Part shown: piece after piece, positions 1 to 9,363 of the stretch
Layout: every line of letters starts with the position of its first letter
Numbering within the stretch: position 1 is the stretch's first letter
NCBI RefSeq assembly: GCF_946480385.1
Contig: NZ_CAMLJP010000009.1
Location: 1-64,000 of the forward strand
Length of the DNA: 64,000 nt
Direction: 5' to 3'
Origin: an uncultured Azospirillum sp.
Lineage (GTDB): Bacteria > Pseudomonadota > Alphaproteobacteria > Azospirillales > Azospirillaceae
Translations under genes and position numbers: made by a program
Notes under the pieces: model-generated
The model's input: the letters and a program-made list of their open reading frames with translations, nothing else
Database searches by the model: none
What the model was told of the DNA's origin: nothing

Positions 1-1
1 G

Positions 2-358
2 TTCGAGGCGAATGCGCTGCAGCCGGCGGCGGAGCGGCATTTCGGGCAGAGGGTAGCGCGGGTCGAGCATCTCGGCAGCTATGCCTGCCGCAACGTCTAT
101 GGCCGGGAATCGGGTCGGCGCAGCGAGCATGCGACCGCCAACGCCATCGACCTCGCCGCCTTCGTGCTGGCCGACGGGACACGGGTGGGCGTGCTGAACG
201 ACTGGGAGGTGAAGCCGGACGGCCGCAAATCCGCCTTCCTGCGCGACGTGCGCGACGGCGCCTGCCGCTTCTTCGACGTGGTTCTGGGGCCGGACTACAA
301 CGAAGCCCACCGCAACCATTTCCACCTTGATATGGGGAGCTTTCACGCCTGCCGCTGA
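2..358 (+). CDS. Extensin-like C-terminal domain protein (5' truncated by window edge)
   Basis: Reading frame 2 is open from the first base and ends at TGA 356-358, giving the last 118 residues of a longer protein. The visible part carries an EHATANAIDLAAF segment, then VLNDW, and ends with a Cys-containing RDGACRFF stretch and NHFHLDMG. The spaced Asp/His pattern and paired cysteines fit the extensin-like C-terminal family (PF06904), exported proteins related to D-Ala-D-Ala metallopeptidases of the LAS type, with a likely role in cell-wall processing. In that family the HxxxxxxD and HxH residues would bind zinc, and EHATANAID and HFH match. The signal peptide and N-terminus lie outside the window. 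The family call is good; the enzymatic role is inferred. Confidence 0.8.
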   Translation, partial: FEANALQPAAERHFGQRVARVEHLGSYACRNVYGRESGRRSEHATANAIDLAAFVLADGTRVGVLNDWEVKPDGRKSAFLRDVRDGACRFFDVVLGPDYNEAHRNHFHLDMGSFHACR

Positions 359-471
359 GACCCATCCGGTTCGGGATATGCCCGGTGGCTGCGGCATCGG
401 TTCTACGAAAGAAAGGGTTACCACGCTCCCGTTGCCTCGCCATTTTCATAAGTAGAAATGGGAGGTGCGCC

Positions 472-963
472 ATGCTGACCCTGCTCTATCGCAGCGATGC
501 GGTCTCTCTGCTGCCTTTCTCGGCTTTGGCGGACATTTGTGTACGTAGTTCCACAAAGAATCGACGTCTGGGTATCACCGGATTCCTTATCGAACATGAG
601 GGCACGTTTCTTCAGGTGCTGGAGGGCGAGGCGGAGGCGGTGAACGGGCTGTTCGACCGCATCTCGCATGACGAGAGGCACTGCAACATCGCGGTGCTGG
701 GCCGGTGGGAGCGGATGGGGCGGTCCTTCGGCTTCTGGGCGATGAATTTCGGCCCGCTGGACGATCCATCCTTCTGGGAGGGCGAGTTCGCCGATCTGCG
801 CGACGGCGATGCCTTCCGGCGCAAGAGCGGCGATGCCGACACCGCGCTGGCGGTGCTGTGCCGCGCCTATGCCTTCGCCGGCATGGTCGCGGGGTCCGAT
901 CCGGTGATCGGCGGCTTCGTGATGGGATACCCGCGGCCCTTGCCGGGTCCGGCGAGCGTCTGA
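472..963 (+). CDS. BLUF-domain blue-light sensor protein
   Basis: A 163-residue protein starting at ATG 472, chosen because GGGAGG lies at 460-465 and the BLUF fold begins right at residue 2; the same frame is open upstream from 385. Residues 2-95 form a BLUF domain that would bind FAD. The expected flavin-site residues are present: Tyr6 (LLYRS), Asn30 (TKNRR), Gln48 (FLQVLEG), and Trp89/Met91 (FWAMNF). The remaining ~70 residues have no recognisable enzymatic output, so this is a short BLUF protein that probably signals by protein-protein contact. Such proteins usually switch c-di-GMP enzymes or regulators in trans. No partner is adjacent: the next gene is a mechanosensitive channel. Confidence 0.88.
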   Translation: MLTLLYRSDAVSLLPFSALADICVRSSTKNRRLGITGFLIEHEGTFLQVLEGEAEAVNGLFDRISHDERHCNIAVLGRWERMGRSFGFWAMNFGPLDDPSFWEGEFADLRDGDAFRRKSGDADTALAVLCRAYAFAGMVAGSDPVIGGFVMGYPRPLPGPASV

Positions 964-1072
964 ACCGTCAAGCATCTGATTCAATTGAGCCCTTGACGGG
1001 ACTGCGCGTGCTCGTGCCATCGTCGCTCCTCGCCCGGCCGTGGATGGCCGGCCGTCGAGGAGAAGCCCGTCG

Positions 1073-2509
1073 ATGAACGCCTTGCGGCGTCTGTCCGCCC
1101 CTGCCCTGGTTCTGGCCCTTCTGGCCGCGCTGGTCGCCGCCAAGCCCTGGCTGCACAGCCATCTGGAACCCTTCGTCGGGCTGTCGCTGAGCGGCGGCTT
1201 CGACATCGCGGTCGCGTCGGCCGCGTGGCTGGTCGCCGCCTGGGGCGGGGCGCGGGTGATCAACATGCTGGCCGCGGGCAACGGCGGCCGGCCACCGCGC
1301 ATCCCCCGGCTGCTGGCCGACCTGCTGCGCTTCTTCGTCTATGGCGTCGCGGTGCTGGCGATCCTGGCCTTCGTGCTGGAACAGCCGGTGACGGGGTTGC
1401 TGGCGACCTCGGGCGTCGCCATCGCCGTGCTGGGGTTCGCGCTGCGCAACATGATCGCCGACATCTTCGCCGGCATCGCCCTGAACATCGAACATCCCTA
1501 CCGGCTGGGCGACTGGCTGGAGCTGTCGCCCGGCGTGGCGGGGCGGGTGGACGAGATCAACTGGCGCGCAACCCGGCTGATCGCCAGCGACGGCACCGCC
1601 ATCGTCGTGCCGAACGGCATCGTCGCCGGCAGCCGTTTCGTCAATTACAGCCGCCCCAACCCGGCCTTCCGCGCCTCCGTCCCGATCCTGCTGGACCAGG
1701 AGGTGCCGGTGGAGCGGGCCAAGCGCATCCTGCTGTCGGCGATGCTCTGCGCCGACGGCGTGCTACCCACGCCGCGGCCGGACGTGATCGTCGAGGCGGT
1801 GACGCCCAACGGCGTCTCCTATCTGGCGCGCTTCTGGACCGACGACGGCGGCCGGGTGTCGATGGTGCGCGATGCCGTGCTGACGGCGGTGCTGGCCAAC
1901 CTCGCCCGCGCCGGGATCGAGCCGGCCCGTCCCAAGCAGGAGGTCCGCCGGCGCCAGCCGGGGGCGCCCGACACCGGCCTGCTGCGGCGCGGGCTGCTTC
2001 GCCAGCTGGAGCTGTTCGACGCCTTCGACGACAAGGAGGTCGACGCGCTGGCCCAGGCGATGCGCCAGTTCCACATCCCCGCCGGCACCGCCGCCGTGCG
2101 CCAGGGCGACGCCGGCGAATCGCTGTTCGTCATCGCCGAGGGGGTGTTCGACGTGCAGGCCGCCGCTCCCGCTTCGGCCGACGTGGAGGACGGGCAGCGC
2201 TCCGGCGTGGTCCATCTGACGCGGCTGCGGCCGGGCGACCTGTTCGGCGAGATGTCGCTGCTGACCGGGCAGCCGCGCAGCGCCTCGGTCGTCGCCTGCA
2301 CCGACGCCGTGGTGTTCGAGCTGTCCCGCGGCCATCTGGACCCGGTGCTGCGGCGCCGTCCGGAACTGGCGGAACGGCTGGCCGAGCTGATGGCCGAACG
2401 CCAGACCCGCAACGTCAGCCAGTCCATGCGCCAGCAGGGCGCCACCCCGCCGCCGCCCGCGGAATCGCAGGCACTGCTGGCACGGTTGCGGGGCTTTTTC
2501 GGGCTGTAG
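1073..2509 (+). CDS. MscS-family mechanosensitive channel with C-terminal cyclic-nucleotide-binding domain
   Basis: A 478-residue inner-membrane channel. ATG 1073 follows GAGGAG at 1057-1062. About four hydrophobic segments lie before residue 130. The last (VAIAVLGFALRNMIADIF, about 115-132) has the pattern of the MscS pore-lining helix. The MscS beta domain follows, with GDWLELSPGVAG, VDEINWRATRL and VVPNGIV typical of the family. A linker leads to a cNMP-binding domain at about 310-430, with LFGEMSLLTGQPRSASV as the phosphate-binding cassette and its conserved Glu and Arg. Family knowledge says such bCNG/MscS fusions are gated mainly by cyclic nucleotide and respond weakly to tension. It may act with the osmolyte operon that follows, but that link is only positional. 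Confidence 0.9.
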   Translation: MNALRRLSAPALVLALLAALVAAKPWLHSHLEPFVGLSLSGGFDIAVASAAWLVAAWGGARVINMLAAGNGGRPPRIPRLLADLLRFFVYGVAVLAILAFVLEQPVTGLLATSGVAIAVLGFALRNMIADIFAGIALNIEHPYRLGDWLELSPGVAGRVDEINWRATRLIASDGTAIVVPNGIVAGSRFVNYSRPNPAFRASVPILLDQEVPVERAKRILLSAMLCADGVLPTPRPDVIVEAVTPNGVSYLARFWTDDGGRVSMVRDAVLTAVLANLARAGIEPARPKQEVRRRQPGAPDTGLLRRGLLRQLELFDAFDDKEVDALAQAMRQFHIPAGTAAVRQGDAGESLFVIAEGVFDVQAAAPASADVEDGQRSGVVHLTRLRPGDLFGEMSLLTGQPRSASVVACTDAVVFELSRGHLDPVLRRRPELAERLAELMAERQTRNVSQSMRQQGATPPPPAESQALLARLRGFFGL

Positions 2510-2805
2510 CGGTGCAATTGCGACCTTCGGTTGCTGGCAATCCCCGGCTGTAATCCCTATCTTTTCGGCTCCGGCCATTATGAGGCCGGCTGCGAGCGGC
2601 GATGCCCGGCGGTCCTCAACATGGAACCTCGGGCGGTGCGGGCCGTTATGGCGCGCGGGTGCAGGCAATGATTTTGCGATCGGCGCATCGTCCATCGCTC
2701 GCAACGGGTGGCGGCCGCATTCCGCAGCCGGCGCCCCCGGTGTTTGGCCCTTCTTGCGGGTCGAGCGCCCCTTCGTCCTGAACCAACGAGGAGGCTCGAC
2801 AGCCG
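2510..2805. other. Intergenic region upstream of the NAGGN operon
   Basis: These 296 bases between the channel gene and asnO carry no convincing reading frame. A short hairpin (CCGGCC 2571-2576 with GGCCGG 2584-2589) lacks a T-tract. The operon promoter, presumably osmotically controlled, should lie here, but no clear -35/-10 pair is visible. AGGAGG at 2790-2795 is the ribosome-binding site of asnO. Confidence 0.4.
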
Positions 2806-4581
2806 ATGTGCGGACTGAGTGGTGAAATTCGTTTCAAGGCCGGCGAGGCGGCCAGCACGGTGGCGGTCCAGGCCATGTGCGACAGGCTGGCGCCGCGCGG
2901 GCCGGACGGCCACGGCCTGTTCGCCCATGGGCGCGTCGCCTTCGGGCACCGCCGGCTGAAGATCATCGATCTCAGCGAGGCATCGCAGCAGCCGATGGTG
3001 GATGCGGCCCTGGGGCTCGCCATCGTCTTCAACGGCTGCATCTACAATCACCGGGATTTGCGGGAAGAGCTGGTCGGGCTCGGCTACCGCTTCTTCTCGG
3101 AGGGCGACACCGAGGTCCTGATCAAGGCCTATCACGCCTGGGGGCCTGATTTCGTCAAGCGCCTGAACGGCATGTTCGCCTTCGCCATCCATGAGCGCGA
3201 CAGCGGCCGGGTGGTGCTGGGCCGCGACCGGCTGGGCATCAAGCCGCTGTATCTGGCCGATATTCCGGGCGGCCTGCGCTTCGCCTCCTCGCTGCCGGCG
3301 CTGGTGGCGTCGGGCGGCATCGACACCGACGTCGATCCGGTGGCGCTGCACCATTACATGAGCTTCCACGCCGTCGTCCCGGCGCCCTACACCATCCTGA
3401 AGGGCGTGCGGAAACTGCCGCCGGCCACGGTCATGATCCTGGAGCCGGACGGCACCCGGCGCGAGAACACCTATTGGTCCCTGACCTTCGGGCCGCAGTC
3501 CGGCGACGAGGGGCGCGACTTCGCCGACTGGCGCGAGCTGGTGCTGGAGACGCTGACCCGCGCGGTGCGCCGCCGGCTGGTCGCCGACGTTCCGGTGGGC
3601 GTGCTGCTGTCGGGCGGGCTGGACAGCTCGCTGATCACCGCGCTGCTGGCCGAGAATGGGCAGAGCGGGCTGAAGACCTTCTCCATCGGCTTCGAGACGG
3701 TGGGCGACGAGCGCGGCGACGAGTTCCAGTATTCCGACATCGTCGCCAAGCATTTCGACACCGACCACCACCGCATCTTCGTCGACAGCGCCCGCGCCCT
3801 GCCGGAGCTGACCGACTGCGTCCGCGCCATGTCGGAGCCGATGGTCAGCCACGACAACATCGGCTTCTTCCTGCTGTCGCAGGAGGTGGCGAAGCAGGTG
3901 AAGGTGGTGCAGTCGGGCCAGGGCGCCGACGAGGTGTTCGGCGGCTATCATTGGTATCCGCCGCTGCTGGAGAGCCGTGACGCCGCCGGCGACTACGCCC
4001 GCGTCTTCTTCGACCGCGATCAGGCGGAGATGGCGGAAGCGCTCGACCCGCGGCTGGTCGGCGAGGACCATTCCCGCCGCTGGCTGGAACAGCGCTTCGC
4101 CATGCCCGGCGCCGAGCGGCCGGTCGACAAGGCTCTGCGGCTCGACACCACCGTCATGCTGGTCGACGACCCGGTGAAGCGGGTCGACAACATGACCATG
4201 GCCGCCGGGCTGGAAGCGCGCGTGCCCTTCCTCGACCATGAGCTGGTGGAACTGGCCGCCCGCATCCCGGCGGAAATGAAGCTGCCGGAGGGCGGCAAAT
4301 ACGTCCTGAAAGAAGCGGCGCGGCGCGTGGTGCCGGCGGCGGTGATCGACCGGCCGAAGGGCTATTTCCCGGTGCCGGCGCTGAAATACCTGCGCGGCCC
4401 CTTCCTGGAGCGGGTGCGGGACGTGCTGAACGCACCGGCGGCGCGGGAGCGCAGCCTGTTCCGGCGCGAGTATCTCGACCGCCTGCTGGCCGATCCGGAA
4501 AGCCACATCACGCCGCTGCGCGGGTCGAAGCTGTGGCAGGTGGCTCTTCTGGAATTCTGGTTCCAGGAACAGGGCCTGTAA
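2806..4581 (+). CDS. asnO: N-acetylglutaminylglutamine amidotransferase (asparagine-synthetase-like)
   Basis: A 591-residue glutamine-dependent amidotransferase. Met1-Cys2-Gly is the class II glutamine amidotransferase start, with Cys2 as nucleophile after Met removal, which fixes the start; AGGAGG lies 10 bases upstream. Residues 2 to ~190 are the glutaminase half. The synthetase half follows, with the ATP pyrophosphatase loop SGGLDSS at 269-275. In Sinorhizobium meliloti and Pseudomonas aeruginosa the homologue converts the dipeptide made by Ngg into N-acetylglutaminylglutamine amide (NAGGN), a compatible solute made under osmotic stress. The next two genes are the usual partners in the usual order, which separates it from plain asparagine synthetase B. 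Confidence 0.93.
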   Translation: MCGLSGEIRFKAGEAASTVAVQAMCDRLAPRGPDGHGLFAHGRVAFGHRRLKIIDLSEASQQPMVDAALGLAIVFNGCIYNHRDLREELVGLGYRFFSEGDTEVLIKAYHAWGPDFVKRLNGMFAFAIHERDSGRVVLGRDRLGIKPLYLADIPGGLRFASSLPALVASGGIDTDVDPVALHHYMSFHAVVPAPYTILKGVRKLPPATVMILEPDGTRRENTYWSLTFGPQSGDEGRDFADWRELVLETLTRAVRRRLVADVPVGVLLSGGLDSSLITALLAENGQSGLKTFSIGFETVGDERGDEFQYSDIVAKHFDTDHHRIFVDSARALPELTDCVRAMSEPMVSHDNIGFFLLSQEVAKQVKVVQSGQGADEVFGGYHWYPPLLESRDAAGDYARVFFDRDQAEMAEALDPRLVGEDHSRRWLEQRFAMPGAERPVDKALRLDTTVMLVDDPVKRVDNMTMAAGLEARVPFLDHELVELAARIPAEMKLPEGGKYVLKEAARRVVPAAVIDRPKGYFPVPALKYLRGPFLERVRDVLNAPAARERSLFRREYLDRLLADPESHITPLRGSKLWQVALLEFWFQEQGL

Positions 4582-4619
4582 GCGGCCATTCCAAACGAAG
4601 AACGCTCCGCCGGCACCGA

Positions 4620-4654
4620 CCGGGCGCGGGACCGAACCGCGCCCGGCGGCGTTT
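4620..4654 (+). terminator. GC-rich hairpin between asnO and ngg
   Basis: A perfect 10-bp stem (CCGGGCGCGG 4620-4629, CCGCGCCCGG 4637-4646) with a 7-base loop is followed by CGGCGTTTT. It looks like a weak intrinsic terminator or a processing/attenuation hairpin inside the operon. It could set a lower level of ngg and peptidase mRNA relative to asnO. Confidence 0.5.
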
Positions 4655-4693
4655 TCCGAGCGAGGAGCCGCATCCGACGATCAGGGGGATTCC

Positions 4694-6454
4694 ATGAGCT
4701 ACGCCCGCGTGAAACCGCACCGGCTGGAACGCGCCGCCAGCGCCACCCTGCGCCACACCCGGCGCTATACCGGCCGCCCGCCGGCGGGAGAGACCGAGGC
4801 CGACGCGCCGCGCGCCGACGTGGTGGTGGATTGCGGCTGGGGCCGGCTGATCTTCGCCCACACCTTCGACGATCTCGACCGCATGATCGAGACGTTGCGG
4901 CAGGAGGCGCCGGGCACCCGCGACATCGTGTTCTATCTGCAGGATCCGCATGTCGCCCTGTCGCGCGCGCCGCAGGAGCTGTTCCTCGACCCCTCCCACA
5001 CCTTCCGCCTGTGGCTGACCGACTACCGGCCGTCGCGGCGGCGGCCGAAGGGCTACAGCGTCCGCCGGCTGCGCACGCGCGAGGACGCCGAGGGGGTGCA
5101 GCGCATCTATGCCCGGCGGCGGATGGTGCCGGTCTCCTCCTCCTTCCTGGTGGCGTCGCGCAACAGCCGGGTGCTGACCCATTTCGTCGCCTGCGACGAT
5201 TCCACCGGCGAGGTGATCGGCTCGGTGACGGCGGTCGACCACGCCCATGCCTATGGCGATCCGGAGAACGGCAGCTCGCTGTGGTGCCTGGCGGTGGATC
5301 CGCAGGCATCCTTTCCGGGAATCGGCGAGACGCTGGTCCGCACGGTGGCGGAGCATGTGCAGGCGCGCGGGCGGGCCTTCCTCGACCTGTCGGTGCTGCA
5401 TGACAACGAGAACGCCATCGCGCTGTACGAGAAGCTGAATTTCCGCCGGATTCCGACCTTCGCGCTGAAGACGAAGAACCCGATCAACGAGCGGCTGTTC
5501 ACCGGTCCGCAGCCGGGCGAGCGGCTGAATCCCTATGCCACCATCATCGTCAACGAGGCGCGGCGGCGCGGCATCGGCGTCGATGTGGTGGATGCCGAGG
5601 CCGGCTATTTCTGCCTGACCTGGGGCGGGCGCAGCGTGGTCTGCCGCGAATCCCTCAGCGAATTGACCAGCGCCGTCGCCATGAGCCGCTGCGACGACAA
5701 GGCGGTGACGCGGCGCGTGCTGGAGCGCGCCATGCTGAACGTGCCGGCCCAGGCGGTGGCGGGGAGCGCGGAGGAGAACGCCGCCTTCCTGGCGACGCAC
5801 GGCCGTATCGTGGTCAAGCCGGCACGCGGCGAGCAGGGACGCGGCATCACGGTGGACGTGCGCGACGCCGAGACGATGGAGCGCGCCGTCGCGGCGGCCC
5901 GCCAGCATTGCGACACGGTGCTGCTGGAGCAGTTCTGCGAGGGGCAGGATCTGCGGATCATCGTCATCGACAAGAAGGTGGTGGCCGCCGCGGTGCGCCG
6001 TCCGGCCGAGGTCACCGGCGACGGCACCCACAGCGTGCGCGAACTGATCGAGGCGCAGAGCCGCCGCCGCGCCGCCGCCACCGGCGGGGAAAGCCACATC
6101 CCGATGGACGCGGAGACCGACCGCTGCCTCGCCGCCGCCGGCAAGAGCCTGGACGACGTGCTGGCGGCCGGCGAGGTGCTGCCGGTGCGCAAGACGGCGA
6201 ACCTGCACACCGGCGGGACGATCCATGACGTGACCGACTGCCTGCACCCGGAACTGGTGGAGGTGGCGACGGTGGCCGCCCGCGCGCTGGACATCCCGGT
6301 TGTGGGGTTCGACCTGCTGGTGGAATCGCCCGACCGGCCGGGATACGTCTTCATCGAGGCGAACGAGCGGCCGGGCCTCGCCAACCACGAACCGCAGCCG
6401 ACGGCGGAACGTTTCGTCGACCTGCTGTTTCCCCAGACGCGGGGGGTGCTGTAG
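4694..6454 (+). CDS. ngg: N-acetylglutaminylglutamine synthetase (GNAT + ATP-grasp fusion)
   Basis: A 586-residue two-domain enzyme. The N-terminal half holds a GNAT acetyltransferase at about 115-260 (SLWCLAVDPQASFPGIGETL acetyl-CoA loop, then LDLSVLHDNENAIALYEKL). The C-terminal half is an ATP-grasp ligase at about 330-580 (IVVKPARGEQGRGITVDV; FIEANERPGL near the end). In S. meliloti Ngg acetylates glutamine and ligates a second glutamine, making the dipeptide that AsnO amidates. It starts at ATG 4694, after AGGGGG at 4682-4687, 112 bases past asnO with a hairpin between. The length and domain order match known Ngg proteins. Confidence 0.92.
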   Translation: MSYARVKPHRLERAASATLRHTRRYTGRPPAGETEADAPRADVVVDCGWGRLIFAHTFDDLDRMIETLRQEAPGTRDIVFYLQDPHVALSRAPQELFLDPSHTFRLWLTDYRPSRRRPKGYSVRRLRTREDAEGVQRIYARRRMVPVSSSFLVASRNSRVLTHFVACDDSTGEVIGSVTAVDHAHAYGDPENGSSLWCLAVDPQASFPGIGETLVRTVAEHVQARGRAFLDLSVLHDNENAIALYEKLNFRRIPTFALKTKNPINERLFTGPQPGERLNPYATIIVNEARRRGIGVDVVDAEAGYFCLTWGGRSVVCRESLSELTSAVAMSRCDDKAVTRRVLERAMLNVPAQAVAGSAEENAAFLATHGRIVVKPARGEQGRGITVDVRDAETMERAVAAARQHCDTVLLEQFCEGQDLRIIVIDKKVVAAAVRRPAEVTGDGTHSVRELIEAQSRRRAAATGGESHIPMDAETDRCLAAAGKSLDDVLAAGEVLPVRKTANLHTGGTIHDVTDCLHPELVEVATVAARALDIPVVGFDLLVESPDRPGYVFIEANERPGLANHEPQPTAERFVDLLFPQTRGVL

Positions 6455-6506
6455 GGGGCACCCGACGCACATTTCTCCCCGCCTTCAGCAGGAGGAAAAA
6501 CCGACC

Positions 6507-7565
6507 ATGGCCGTGCCGCTGCCCATCGACATGGGCTATGTCACCGACATCCTCTACCGGCTGCTAACCACGCCCAGCCCGACCGGATACACCACCGACG
6601 TGGTGCGGCTGTGCTGTGCCGAGCTGGAGCGGATGGGCATCCCCTATGAGCTGACGCGGCGCGGCGCCATCCGCGCCGACCTGAAGGGGGTGCGGGCCAG
6701 TCCGGACCGGGCGCTGGTCGCCCATGTCGACACGCTGGGCGCCCAGGTGAAGATGCTGAAGGACAATGGCCGGATGGAGCTGGTGCCCATCGGCCACTGG
6801 TCGTCCCGCTTCGCCGAGGGGGCGCGCTGCACCGTGCTGACCGACCGCGGCCCGTGGCGCGGTACCATCCTGCCGCTGAAGGCGTCGGGCCACACCTTCA
6901 ACAAGGAGGTCGACACCCAGCCGGTCACTTGGCAGCAGGTGGAACTGCGCGTCGACGCCCCCTGCCGCAACCGGGCGGAGCTGGAGGAGCACGGCTTCAA
7001 CATCGGCGACATCGTCGCCATCGACCCGCAGCCGGAATTCCTTGAGAATGGCTTCATCGTCTCGCGCCATCTCGACGACAAGGCCGGGGTGGCAGTGATG
7101 CTGGGCGCGGCGAAGGCGGTGGTCGATGCCGGAGCCGCCCTGCCGGTCGATTGCCACCTGCTGTTCACGATCTCAGAAGAGGTCGGGTCGGGCGCGTCAT
7201 CCATCCTGCATCAGGACGTGGCGGAGATGGTGACCATCGACAACGGCACCACCGCCCCAGGCCAGAACAGCAGCGAATTCGGCGTCACCATCGCCATGGC
7301 CGACAGCACCGGTCCCTTCGACATGGCGCTGACCCACTCGCTGTTGACCCTGTGCAAGGCGCAGAACATCCCGCACCAGCGCGACGTCTTCCGCTATTAC
7401 CGCTGCGACAGCGCATCGGCCATCGAGGCCGGCAACGACATCCGTACGGCGCTGGTCTGCTTCGGCATCGACGCCTCGCACGGCTATGAACGCATCCACG
7501 CGAACGCGCTGGAAAGCCTGGTGCGGCTGCTGGTGCTGTATCTGCAGAGCCCGCCGCGGGATTGA
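6507..7565 (+). CDS. Osmoprotectant NAGGN system M42-family peptidase
   Basis: A 352-residue cytoplasmic aminopeptidase of the M42/M20-like zinc family. ATG 6507 is preceded by AGGAGG at 6490-6495; the frame is open further upstream but overlaps ngg there. Likely metal ligands and catalytic residues are visible: VAHVDTLG, HLDDKAGVA, ISEEVGSG (the Glu-Glu pair), TIDNG and a late His in DASHGYERIH. Homologues sit third in NAGGN operons and are annotated as part of that system, presumably to break down or edit the dipeptide osmolyte when osmolarity falls. That role is inferred from gene neighbourhood; the peptidase family is clear from the sequence. Confidence 0.88.
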   Translation: MAVPLPIDMGYVTDILYRLLTTPSPTGYTTDVVRLCCAELERMGIPYELTRRGAIRADLKGVRASPDRALVAHVDTLGAQVKMLKDNGRMELVPIGHWSSRFAEGARCTVLTDRGPWRGTILPLKASGHTFNKEVDTQPVTWQQVELRVDAPCRNRAELEEHGFNIGDIVAIDPQPEFLENGFIVSRHLDDKAGVAVMLGAAKAVVDAGAALPVDCHLLFTISEEVGSGASSILHQDVAEMVTIDNGTTAPGQNSSEFGVTIAMADSTGPFDMALTHSLLTLCKAQNIPHQRDVFRYYRCDSASAIEAGNDIRTALVCFGIDASHGYERIHANALESLVRLLVLYLQSPPRD

Positions 7566-7586
7566 GGGGCGGGATTGAGCGGCCCC

Positions 7587-9257
7587 TCAGCAGCCGGCCG
7601 TCCCGTCCCGCCGCACCTCCTCCAGCACGCGGCGGAGGTCGTCGGGGTGGAGTGGCTTGTGCAGGAAGGCGCAGCCGCGGCGCTGGCCTTCCAGCAGGGA
7701 TTCGGGCGCGGTCTCGCCGGTCAGGACGACCGCCGGGATGTCGGCCTTGAACAGCTTGCGCACGCGGTCGATCACGTCGAAGCCGGAGACCTTGCCCGGC
7801 AGGCGCAGGTCGGTCAGGATGGCGTCGGGCGGGCCTTCCAGGCCGTCGACCGCCGCGAACACCTCGCGCATGTTGGACGCGGAGACGAAGGCGCAGCCCC
7901 AGCTTTCCAGGGTCAGCAGCAGGCCGGACAGCACCATGCTGTCGTCGTCCACCACCAGGATGCGCATGCCGTCCAATGGCACTGACGCCGCCGCCTGATC
8001 AGCCGAGGCCATCGCGGACGGAGTGTCGGCGAGCGCCCCCTCCCCCTCCAGCCGGTCGATGGTGACGGCGAAGACCGAGCCGCGGCCGGAGCGTGACCGC
8101 ACATCGATGGGCGCACTCAGCAGAACCGACAGGCGCCGCACGATGGCGAGGCCGAGGCCGAGGCCGCGCGTCGGGTCGCGGGCCGGGTTGGTCAGTTGGT
8201 GGAACTCGTCGAAGATGACGTCCAGCTTGTCCTGCGGAATGCCGAAGCCGGTGTCCCACACCTCGATCCGCCATTGGCCGTCGCGCTTGCGCAGTCCCAG
8301 CAGGATGCCGCCGCGCTGGGTATAGCGGATGGCGTTGGCCAGCAGGTTGCGGATGATGCGGCCGAGCAGGACCGGATCGCTGCGGGTGACCGCCCGGCAG
8401 GGCAGATGGACGCGCAGGCGCAGGCCCTTCTCCTCCGCCTGGGGACGGAATTCCTCGGCCAGCGACTGCAGCATCGCGTCGAGCGACACCGGCTGCAGGT
8501 CGGCCTCCACCGTGCCGGCGTCCAGCGTCGAGATGTCGAGCAGGGCGTTCAGCAGCTGCTCGCCCGCCGTCATCGCGTTGGCCAGCATGCCGGCGGTGCG
8601 GGTCGCCCGCGCGTTGCCCTCCACCTGGGTGGTCAGGGCGTCGAGGAACAGGCGCATCGCCTGGAAGGGCTGGCGCAGGTCGTGGCTGGCCGAGGCGAGG
8701 AAGCGGGAACGGGCCGCGGCGGTGCGCGCCACCTCCGCCCGCATCGCCTCCTCCAGCTTCGCGATGGCGCCGTCCAGCGTCGCCGTCGCCAGCACCCCGA
8801 CCACGCGGCCGTCGACCAGCAGCGGCGTGGCGCGCAGGCTCAGCGGCGGCTCGGTCGGCAGGGTCAGCATGATGCTGTCCGGAGGCGTGGCCGGATCGCC
8901 GCCGCCGCCCTCGTAGAGCGGGCGCAGCGCGTCGGCCACCGCCGGCCAGCCGCCGGCCAGCAGGGTCGGGCCGCTTTCGTCGCGGGTGGCGGCGCGCGGG
9001 TGGTTCAGCAGGGTGGCCAGCGCCTCGTTGCAGCGGACGGCGGCCATCTCCGGCCCGCCGATCACCAGCATGGTCGGCACCGTTCCGGCCTCACAGACAC
9101 GCCGCGCGTTGTCGAGACACTCGCGATAGCGCTGATCGGTCGGTGACATCTGGTTGGCCGAAGATCGGTGCATCGCGTCGGAATCTCTCGCGTCGGTGTC
9201 GCCGGTGGTCGGGGCGGGGATCGGGGTCTCGTGGAACGGCTGGAGGCTGATCGCCAT
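7587..9257 (-). CDS. Hybrid sensor histidine kinase of the Che3-type cluster (CheS3-like)
   Basis: About 556 residues if started at ATG 9257; ATG 9173 or 9149 are equally possible because no strong ribosome-binding site decides. An N-terminal PAS-like region (about 45-165) leads through a helix to a HisKA domain with phospho-acceptor His192 (SHDLRQP). The HATPase_c domain follows (NLLANAIRYT, DTGFGIP, GLGLGLAIV). The C-terminal receiver has Asp483 (TDLRLPG) and Lys534. No transmembrane segment is seen, so it is cytoplasmic. It closes the chemosensory operon, 106 bases after the double-receiver regulator. In R. centenum CheS3 holds the same place and phosphorylates CheY3 in control of encystment. 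Orthology is proposed from order, not tested. Confidence 0.82.
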   Translation of the reverse strand: MAISLQPFHETPIPAPTTGDTDARDSDAMHRSSANQMSPTDQRYRECLDNARRVCEAGTVPTMLVIGGPEMAAVRCNEALATLLNHPRAATRDESGPTLLAGGWPAVADALRPLYEGGGGDPATPPDSIMLTLPTEPPLSLRATPLLVDGRVVGVLATATLDGAIAKLEEAMRAEVARTAAARSRFLASASHDLRQPFQAMRLFLDALTTQVEGNARATRTAGMLANAMTAGEQLLNALLDISTLDAGTVEADLQPVSLDAMLQSLAEEFRPQAEEKGLRLRVHLPCRAVTRSDPVLLGRIIRNLLANAIRYTQRGGILLGLRKRDGQWRIEVWDTGFGIPQDKLDVIFDEFHQLTNPARDPTRGLGLGLAIVRRLSVLLSAPIDVRSRSGRGSVFAVTIDRLEGEGALADTPSAMASADQAAASVPLDGMRILVVDDDSMVLSGLLLTLESWGCAFVSASNMREVFAAVDGLEGPPDAILTDLRLPGKVSGFDVIDRVRKLFKADIPAVVLTGETAPESLLEGQRRGCAFLHKPLHPDDLRRVLEEVRRDGTAGC

Positions 9258-9363
9258 CGGAGTGGGCACCGGCACCGGTCGAACCGTCGGACAGATTAAA
9301 AAGCCCGCAGAGAATAAACGGACAAGCCGGCTTTCGAAATCACACGATGGCTCTACTCCCTTC

